Source of the DNA: Apodospora peruviana
Taxonomy: Eukaryota > Ascomycota > Sordariomycetes > Sordariales > Lasiosphaeriaceae
DNA: 64,000 nt
Direction of reading: 5' to 3'
NCBI GenBank assembly: GCA_033439685.1
Contig: JAUEDM010000003.1
Location: 464,001-528,000, forward strand
Shown: positions 57,810 through 64,000 of the stretch, one piece after another
Position numbering within the stretch: the stretch's first letter is position 1
How the letters are laid out: each line of letters begins with the position of its first letter
Notes under the pieces: generated by a model
The model's input: only the letters and a program-made list of their open reading frames with translations
Told to the model about the DNA's origin: nothing
Database searches by the model: none
Program-made: the position numbers and the translations under genes

Positions 57810-59083
57810 TCACTTACAAGTCCCGCTCCTGCCAACATCTTCATCCGGCACCTGCGTATTCTTGGTGCAGGCAGCGGCATCATGTGAAGACTGCGACTTC
57901 AGAGCACTGCACCCGTCGTTGACACAGTCGTTCCCAAGAAGAGCGTCCATGCCGCGCTGCAGGGCACCCCCTTTCCAACCAAAGATGTAATCACCATGCT
58001 GGCCATATCCCGTCCTGCCCACCAAAAGTTCTCATCAGAATTTTTCAAACATGCCAACAACAAGTAGAGCAATAACTCACCCGTCCCCAAAACTGTAAAC
58101 AAAAGGCTGTTTCCCGCCCCCAAAATACTTTGGGTCGTTAAACTGGGTGGTATTCCACTGCATCTCGTACATCAACTGCGGGATCCGGACGGGATGCGAA
58201 GCCGGACACGATGCGCCGGCGAGGACCTCACCGCTCGGCTGGTACGCGACGTGGCTCCGGTGGTCCGGGCTGTCGAAGTTCTTGCCGTCCCAGCACGACG
58301 GAAACGTGATCGACGCCCGGATGCCCCCCGGGCAGATCTTGGCCGGGAACTCGATCGTGTCGTTCCCGTCGCAGGGCCGGAAGCCGTCGCCGTTTCCGTT
58401 GCATCGGTGGCATACACCCGGCACCGTTCCCGTCTTGCTTCGTAGTTCGGGGTTGCCGGTCATCATGCGGAAGCCCTTTTGGTTTCCTGTGTGTTAGGTC
58501 TGTTTGCTGATAGATGGCAGATAAAATTGCGGTTCAGAAGGTAATGTAATACATACCGGCGGAAACGCAGTAGTCTTTGAGCTGCCCCCTCCGAATGCGG
58601 TCATGTTGTAGACAGTGATACCTCCGCCCCGTGGCTGGGCCTCGCCGTCGAGGCCGACGAAGTTTGTGCGTTGCCCCACGAGCTTGAATGTGCCGTTCTC
58701 CGGGGAGCGAAAGTATAGACTGGCAGTCCAGTAGTTGCTAAAGTCTTCGGCGTAAGTGCAGCTTGTGCAAGTCGAGGTAGTGGACGGATCCATGCTCTTG
58801 GGGTCCATCTATATATGGGCAGTCAGTGCCAGGACTGTTCATCAAAGCAGCAGCAAGACCCATATCTCACCGTGATATTGAACGAATTTCCTCCAACGAT
58901 CTGGTGAGTATGCGGAGACGGAGCCATGCCGGGATTGACGAGCGGATCAGTGCGTTCGATGACGAGCTGGGAACATGAAAATCGCAACAGCCGGCCAACG
59001 TTTATGTTCTGCGCCGAGGCATCGTGGGTGAGTTGTGTAAGCACCACCGCGACAGCGGTAATTCGCGACTTCTTCCAAAACAT
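57810..59083 (-). CDS. DUF1996 secreted protein
   Basis: Model complement(join(57810..58014,58081..58475,58557..58808,58871..59083)), 354 residues. A signal peptide (about residues 1-23, ending DASA) is followed by the DUF1996 blocks: RTDPLVNPGMAPSPHTHQIVGG, CTSCTYAEDFSNYWTASLYF, GGITVYNMTAF, GFRMMTGNPELR, CHRCNGNGDG, GGIRASITFPSCWDGKNFDSPDHRSH... and TGYGQHGDYIFGWKGGALQ. The family is common in fungi, secreted, and of unknown biochemical function. The Cys and His are conserved and no repair of frame is needed. The third exon uses acceptor AAAAG. The extreme C-terminus is uncertain: a GTAAGT at 57817 could splice to an alternative end (GTYAV). Confidence 0.88.
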
Positions 59084-60327
59084 GGTCACTACCTAGGTAA
59101 GGAGTCCAGATGTTGTCAAAAGCTGGATGAGTTGCTTCGAGGAGATAGAGGTCGACATCGAAGATTAAGTTCTTTCGGATGCACTGCCGGCTCTTATTAA
59201 CCCGCAACAAGCCACTGCCTACCTATCTACCTCATTAATCACCAAACAGATAAATTGCCTTACAACCAGAATTTGCCCTGAACCAATCGGGTCGACAGCG
59301 TAACCTGCCGAGACAATCTATCTTCCAAAGTAAACAGCAAGCCTACTTGGATATGCGAGCACTCGGATAGGTCATATTGGTAGCCAAGTTGGGCTTTGAT
59401 CACCTCTTCCCAGACCTTTCTCCATCAAGATATTTACGCCGTCATCACCGGCGCGTCATGCCACAGAAACTAACTGTTTTCGACCGCAGACACGACTCGG
59501 TGGTGAACCTAAAGCAGGCAGCTGGACTAGGTGGTGACGGCTAGCTTCGGTACCGATGATGCCGCCAAAAGACTGGGGATTGTCGATTAACCAAACTCGA
59601 TTCCATTGCCTGCGCTGCAGTTCCGAGTTGAAGTACTCGGAATTATAGAGAGGAGAAAGGGCCGAGGTCGAGCGCAGTTTGCTCGTTCGTCAAGTGAGAT
59701 TCTATGGCGAGCTAGTCCGTCATGGAAAGCATTTCTCACCGCATAGTTGATCTGGCCTCGTGAGCCGACCAAGTAAGTTCAATATCGGCTTGTGGCTGCT
59801 CGGGATATTGATTAACACGGTTTGTTAGTTGACAGGAGCGTAGGCGTTGAAGAGCAGCGAGCCAACAACAATGCCAAACCCTTGTCCGCTCGATATCAAC
59901 GGGGCAGAAGACGACCGGATTTCTTCTCTCAGCTGAGTAAGCTCTGACATCCTTCACCTCTCTCGGTTGTCAGAAAGCCCCGAGTCAGAACGGATCTACT
60001 ACACTGTGTTCTTTATGCAGCGAGCATGTTAACCGGTCTCATCGAACTGCCGCACACACAGCCTGATGACTCCTCAACAGGACGTGAGTCACATATGGCA
60101 ACCAACAACGAAATCTCCTTACTGCATCCGACTCATCAGCCTCTCAACACTCCGACCGACCCATCTCCATATCTGCAACAACATTTAAACCGTCGCAGTA
60201 GAACAGCGGTGTTCCAAGCAACCCCTTTTTGGCACGCTCTCTAAACAACAACACCACCGACTTTCTTAATCTTTCAGCACATTCCGTGCTCCCAGTCTTT
60301 TACCTCAAGATTGGACTTTCAACCACG
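59084..60327. other. Shared divergent promoter region
   Basis: Between the DUF1996 gene (-) and the kelch-like gene (+). TACCTATCTACCTC occurs at 59219. No gene seen. Confidence 0.55.
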
Positions 60328-61347
60328 ATGCCTTCGTATGAAGCGATCCCCTGGGCGATGCGCTCCCTCCCCAGCAGTACGTCGGACCCGCTCCCGGCCG
60401 ACATAAAAGCCCGTTTCCAGCCCGACATCAACGCCTCCTTCATCTCACAAACGCAATGTACCTCCAACCCGACGCTCATGAACAAGCCCTTCTGGAAATA
60501 CATGATCGCCAAAGGCGCCGACGCATACAGCGCACGAAAGATGCTCGACATCCGCGACATCGGTTACAATGCACCCATGTGGTGCTTCGATCGCTTCGGA
60601 ATGTCGACCACCTGGCTTCCGGATGGGCGTATCGTTTTCATTGGCGGAGAGCACGAGGATTTCTACGACCCGGACTTTTTTATCTATAATGACGTCGTCG
60701 TCGTTCAACCGGCCACGGAGCCGGAGACGGTCGATGTTTGGACAGTGGTGGAGCGCGAGCCGGACGATTACCGATTTGGCACGAACACAGACGGGTCGTT
60801 GAGCTATACCGTGACAACTAAACAAGTCTGGCTGCCGAGAAAGAGGATCTTGCCTCCAAAGCCGGACGAGATTACCGTCTACGGGTATCCGAGGACAGTA
60901 TTCCCGCCGACGGACTTTCATATTGCCGTGTATGTTGGGGGCCACGCTGAGGAAGACGGGGCAGGATTTATCTATGTTATTGGCGGGGTGGGATACAGAG
61001 CTGGCGATTGGTGTGTCCATAGGGACGGCACAGCTGTGTTTCGGTTGGATTTGGAGAGCTTTAGGATGGAAAAGGTCGCTACGACCGGCGAAGCCCCGCC
61101 TCATAATGCCGATTCGGTAAAGAAAAGGAGGGCGTATCTGAGGGGACGGGAGATTGTGACCCAGGAGACGGAAGATGGGGATATATATGCGCTCAATCTC
61201 GACACGATGGTTTGGAAAAGATTGACGGGAGAAGAGATATTTGAGCCGGAGCCGGAGCTGGAAGTGTGCCAGCCCGGGGATAGCGATATACATTGTCGGA
61301 AAGAAGCCTGGAAAGTGAGCGAGGACCTGGAGAAGGGGTATATCTGA
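60328..61347 (+). CDS. Kelch-like hypothetical protein
   Basis: 339 residues, intronless. Two stretches look like kelch blades: TTWLPDGRIVFIGGEHEDF followed by YNDVVVVQP, and AGFIYVIGGVGYRAG followed by VFRLDLESFRMEKVATTGEAPP. Another (REIVTQETEDGDIYALNLDTMVWKRLTGEE) repeats the D-x-Y-x-L-x-L...W pattern. A beta-propeller-like fold is plausible, but too few blades are visible for a closed one. No signal peptide or membrane span. The start at 60328 is the first ATG of the conserved-looking frame (MPSYEAIPWAMRSL). Role unknown. Confidence 0.7.
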   Translation: MPSYEAIPWAMRSLPSSTSDPLPADIKARFQPDINASFISQTQCTSNPTLMNKPFWKYMIAKGADAYSARKMLDIRDIGYNAPMWCFDRFGMSTTWLPDGRIVFIGGEHEDFYDPDFFIYNDVVVVQPATEPETVDVWTVVEREPDDYRFGTNTDGSLSYTVTTKQVWLPRKRILPPKPDEITVYGYPRTVFPPTDFHIAVYVGGHAEEDGAGFIYVIGGVGYRAGDWCVHRDGTAVFRLDLESFRMEKVATTGEAPPHNADSVKKRRAYLRGREIVTQETEDGDIYALNLDTMVWKRLTGEEIFEPEPELEVCQPGDSDIHCRKEAWKVSEDLEKGYI

Positions 61348-61689
61348 CTGAGCTTGGAACCCTGGAAAATAAAAATTGAGGACTAGACTGGGATGGCCTC
61401 GATAGTTTGATTTTATTAAACTGCATTAGTAATAGTTTATGAACGTCGTGGAAGATATTGTGAATAGGGGGCCTGGCATGTCCAGATGAGGTTGTTGTTT
61501 GAGCATTTTATTATTCTTGTATTTACTTCCTATTTGCATCTGTTTTACAGTGTTTCCACCACTGCACCAGCAACCAACGGAGTATACCAGTTTATCACCA
61601 GGAGTTCCAAGATGGAGCTTTTGTTAGCCGGTACGTTATGCCGGCTGACAAAGGGAACCTCGGTAGTCGTCGGGTCAGTTGAGATCCGT
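61348..61689. other. Intergenic, convergent 3' flanks
   Basis: Between the kelch-like gene (+) and the F-box gene (-). Nothing seen. Confidence 0.6.
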
Positions 61690-62906
61690 TCACCTCGTAG
61701 AAGGCAAATTAGAAACCTCCAGCTCAATCCCTCGCCTCCTAAAATCCTCTCTGATAACATCCATATCATTCGCATCCCAGCCGTCCCACTCCTCACAATT
61801 ATCCGCATACATGAAATCCACCGCGACACGCTTCAGCTGCTTCCCACGGCGCATCATCACGTCCCTCATCTCGCCCGGGTGGAACTGACAGTACCCAACC
61901 GCCGATCCGCCGCTGGCGTACCTGAAAACCTCGACGACCGGACACGCACTGAGGAGCTGATCGAGCGTGCTAGCGTTCAGCGCGGCTGCGCGGATATCAA
62001 TCTCCCTCAAGTTTGCCATGATGATCGTGTCGCCCTGTAATAAGCGATCATCATCACCCACTGGCTCCTCATCGTCGCCGCTCAGCCCGTGGATCGAGAG
62101 CTTTTTCAAGTTAGGAGCAGCCTTGAACAGCGCCGCCAGGTCGGCCAGGTCATGGGCTCCCTCGAGGTCGTAGTGCGCGAGATCGACCTCGCGAAGAAGC
62201 GGCAGCGAGCCGCCGGTGGAGCAAAAATGGAAGAGCTCGCCGTAGGTGGTCACGGCGCGGATGGCCTCGAGGGACGGGAGCAGGCTGGCGAGAAGGGACA
62301 GCTCGTCGCTCTTGTTTCCCGTCAGCAGCGCGTTGTCGGCGATATCGCGTAGGCGGACCCATTCGGATCGCCTGACCTCGGGGATCTGGGAGACGAAGGT
62401 CGCCATACAGGCGTCGTAGTAGGCGCGAACGGTGGCCGGGATCGCGTCAATGTCGGGCCCGGGATGGTGGAAGTGCTGAGGGAGGAAGAGCTCACGCACG
62501 AGGCGGGCGAGGTCTGGACGTTCTAGCGCAGTCCTGGCGAGGAGCCACCATTTGGTGTGGCTATAATATTATAAAACGTCAGTCAGGAATCTTTTAGAGC
62601 AGTAATTGAACGTAATTACCTGACATCGATATGGTGATAGAGAGGACCGAGGGCGGCATCGTTCAGCCGACGTGAAGTCAGACACAGCGCGTGGAGCGCC
62701 CTGGTGTGCTGGTCGTGCTCTCGGCCCTTATTACTATAAGTGCTGGGATACATGTCGGCTGTGTCGCAGTGGCAGTGGCAGCTGACCGGGGAGCAGCCGT
62801 TCACACACCGGGCGACCGGCTGCCCGGTGCAGCGCGTGCAGAGGCAGAAGCTCTCGGCGATACGCACGAGGATCTCCGAGGGAAGATTTTGGAATGATAC
62901 CACCAT
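61690..62906 (-). CDS. F-box / leucine-rich protein with Cys-rich insertion
   Basis: Model complement(join(61690..62560,62620..62906)), 385 residues. FQNLPSEILVRIAESF is the first F-box helix and LHALCLTSRRLNDAALGPLYHHI the second. Between them sits a Cys-rich loop (CLCTRCTGQPVARC, CSPVSCHCHC) with nine Cys and two His that could bind zinc. The C-terminal part has irregular leucine-rich segments (LPLLREVDLAHYDLEG, APNLKKLSIHGL, ANLREIDIRAAALN). F-box proteins recruit substrates to SCF ubiquitin ligases through Skp1; this is the likely role. The intron phase gives V-S-H-T-K-W-W. Confidence 0.8.
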
Positions 62907-63225
62907 TTTTGCTTTTGTTTTGGTTTCTTTTTTTAGAGAGGTGGGTTGCTGGGGGCAAAGTTCGGATTTTTAAGTACCTGGTAGGTAGGTGAAAAACGGT
63001 AAAGGGTTAAATACGTAGGTAGACGTACCTACCCGACCAGATGGATTGCTCTAGACCTAATTCGTAATACAATAATTCCAGGCAGATGCGTTGATCCAAA
63101 AGCGTCCCAGCTCTGCCTAATTCATCTCTGCCCGAACATTTAGGCCCCCTTTTGGTCCCCAGATTTTTGCTAAAGCAGTATTGTTGAAATTTAGGTTCTG
63201 ACCTGCGCTAGAAGCTCAAATCGTA
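62907..63225. other. Intergenic with short inverted repeat
   Basis: Contains GTAGGTAGGT at 62980 region and a 7-bp inverted repeat (GTAGGTA/TACCTAC, 63015-63021 and 63026-63032). Otherwise nothing. Confidence 0.6.
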
Positions 63226-64000
63226 TTAGGCCGGAAAATGCTCCTGCACTCTCACCTCTCCATCAGTGATCTGTAGCCAGGCATTAAATTGGCGTGTCGA
63301 AGCCTCCTCTAACAGCCGATATCCAGGATTCCACTGCGGGAATCGGCGCAACGTTTCGCCCGTTTTGATCGTAAGCCTCTCCATCTTCGAGGCGCCGCGC
63401 GAGGCAAAGAAGGGCTCGGCAAAGGCCCGGATAAGAGCTTCGTCCAGCAGCGGTAGGGACGGCTTGTCCTGCGGCCGGGACCAGTCGAAGACGAGGCCGA
63501 CTTCGCAGTGAAGGGTCAGGCGTCGCAGATTGGAGAACGAACCCGCCAGGGCCTCAACTAGTATCTTGTTCGGCCATTCTCCGGACGCCGCATCATCCCG
63601 GGATATGTCAATCTCTAGCGACTCCAAGTCGGGGCAACTTGCGTCAAGCCGGGCTAGATCAGCCACGCCGAGCGTCGGGCGAAAGGCTCCCTCGGGCCTT
63701 TTCGTTTCGATGCAGTGCAGACACAGCCGCTTCAGCCTCGAGTGGCCGGCCAGCGTCTCGATCGGGACAAAGTGCCGCTTGACCGTGAGCTCTTCCAGCG
63801 CGTCGAACGAGGCGAGAAAACTTTCCAGCGGGGGACAGGTCTCGTGGCCCTCGGCCGCCCAGGTCTGAATGGTCAGACTGCGGAGCGCGGTGGCATGCCC
63901 CTGGAACTGTTCGAGCAGGTCGGCCATGGTCGGCCCGCCGGCGTACCGCGGATTCAGGCCAAGGCTGAGGCTCTTGAGCCGGGACCAGTCTAGTCCGTCG
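63226..64000 (-). CDS. Leucine-rich (F-box-type) protein, C-terminal part
   Basis: The frame is open from the window edge (64000) to a stop at 63226, at least 257 residues; the 5' end lies outside. Repeated L-x-x-L-x-L patterns are seen (LKSLSLGLNPRYAGG, ALRSLTIQTWAAEG, ALEELTVKRHFVP, RLKRLCLHCIETKR, DLESLEIDISRDD, NLRRLTLHCEVGL, KMERLTIKTGETLR) with spacing of fungal F-box LRR proteins. No F-box is visible in this part. It lies head-to-tail with the F-box gene at 61690-62906 and may be a distant relative, but sequence similarity beyond the LRR pattern is not obvious. Confidence 0.75.
   Translation of the reverse strand, partial: DGLDWSRLKSLSLGLNPRYAGGPTMADLLEQFQGHATALRSLTIQTWAAEGHETCPPLESFLASFDALEELTVKRHFVPIETLAGHSRLKRLCLHCIETKRPEGAFRPTLGVADLARLDASCPDLESLEIDISRDDAASGEWPNKILVEALAGSFSNLRRLTLHCEVGLVFDWSRPQDKPSLPLLDEALIRAFAEPFFASRGASKMERLTIKTGETLRRFPQWNPGYRLLEEASTRQFNAWLQITDGEVRVQEHFPA

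Overview
The window reads as genomic DNA of a filamentous ascomycete (Pezizomycotina, most likely a Sordariomycete). Evidence: genes are monocistronic on both strands and carry short spliceosomal introns (about 45-110 nt) with GT..AG ends and CTAAC-type branch sites. The gene set is typical of such fungi: an FKS glucan synthase, a SesB-type NLR, a DUF1996 secreted protein, GPI-anchored Ser/Thr-rich wall proteins and GH17 wall glucanase. There is no bacterial operon, phage, insertion sequence or CRISPR array. Introns were placed by hand from splice consensus plus reading phase; every multi-exon model below sums to a multiple of three.

Region by region. 1-3433: 3' part of a mucin-like, probably GPI-anchored surface protein. 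4512-5387: Ras-family GTPase without a visible CaaX box. 8101-9847: group II PLP decarboxylase of the glutamate/cysteine-sulfinate type. 11382-16876: a 1611-residue STAND/NLR protein (SesB-like alpha/beta hydrolase, NB-ARC, then a disordered tail of about 750 residues), isolated by 1.5-2.4 kb gene-free flanks. 19318-26375: a conserved block with an FHA splicing factor (SNIP1/Pml1), an Ariadne RBR ubiquitin ligase and mitochondrial 3-ketoacid CoA transferase. 26886-37754: housekeeping genes, namely a Csr1-like CRAL-TRIO protein, DASH subunit Dam1, a UPF0235 protein, a mitochondrial peroxiredoxin, a HIT hydrolase, Mog1 and a SprT/HMG protease. 41747-52590: a co-directional envelope run of FKS1 beta-1,3-glucan synthase, serine palmitoyltransferase subunit LCB1 and a GH17 wall glucanase. 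53193-64000: a more accessory stretch with a tRNA-like sequence, a small GPI-anchored Cys-rich protein, an orphan charged protein, a DUF1996 protein, a kelch-like protein, an F-box protein with a Cys-rich insertion and the 3' part of a leucine-rich protein.

Working together: FKS1, LCB1 and GH17 all act on the cell wall or plasma membrane. SCOT, the peroxiredoxin and possibly the extended CRAL-TRIO protein are predicted mitochondrial. RBR ligase, SprT protease, Dam1, Mog1 and SNIP1 serve nuclear and genome maintenance. Many neighbours are divergently transcribed from shared intergenic regions.

The best candidate for something little described is the NLR-like gene: an intact SesB-NB-ARC architecture in which the expected TPR/ANK/WD40 repeat sensor is replaced by a very long low-complexity tail. 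Secondary points are a Tyr at the first FKS hot-spot-1 position, a 54-nt in-frame stop-free FKS intron, a Ras protein ending in Cys-Trp, and an F-box split by a Cys-rich segment.
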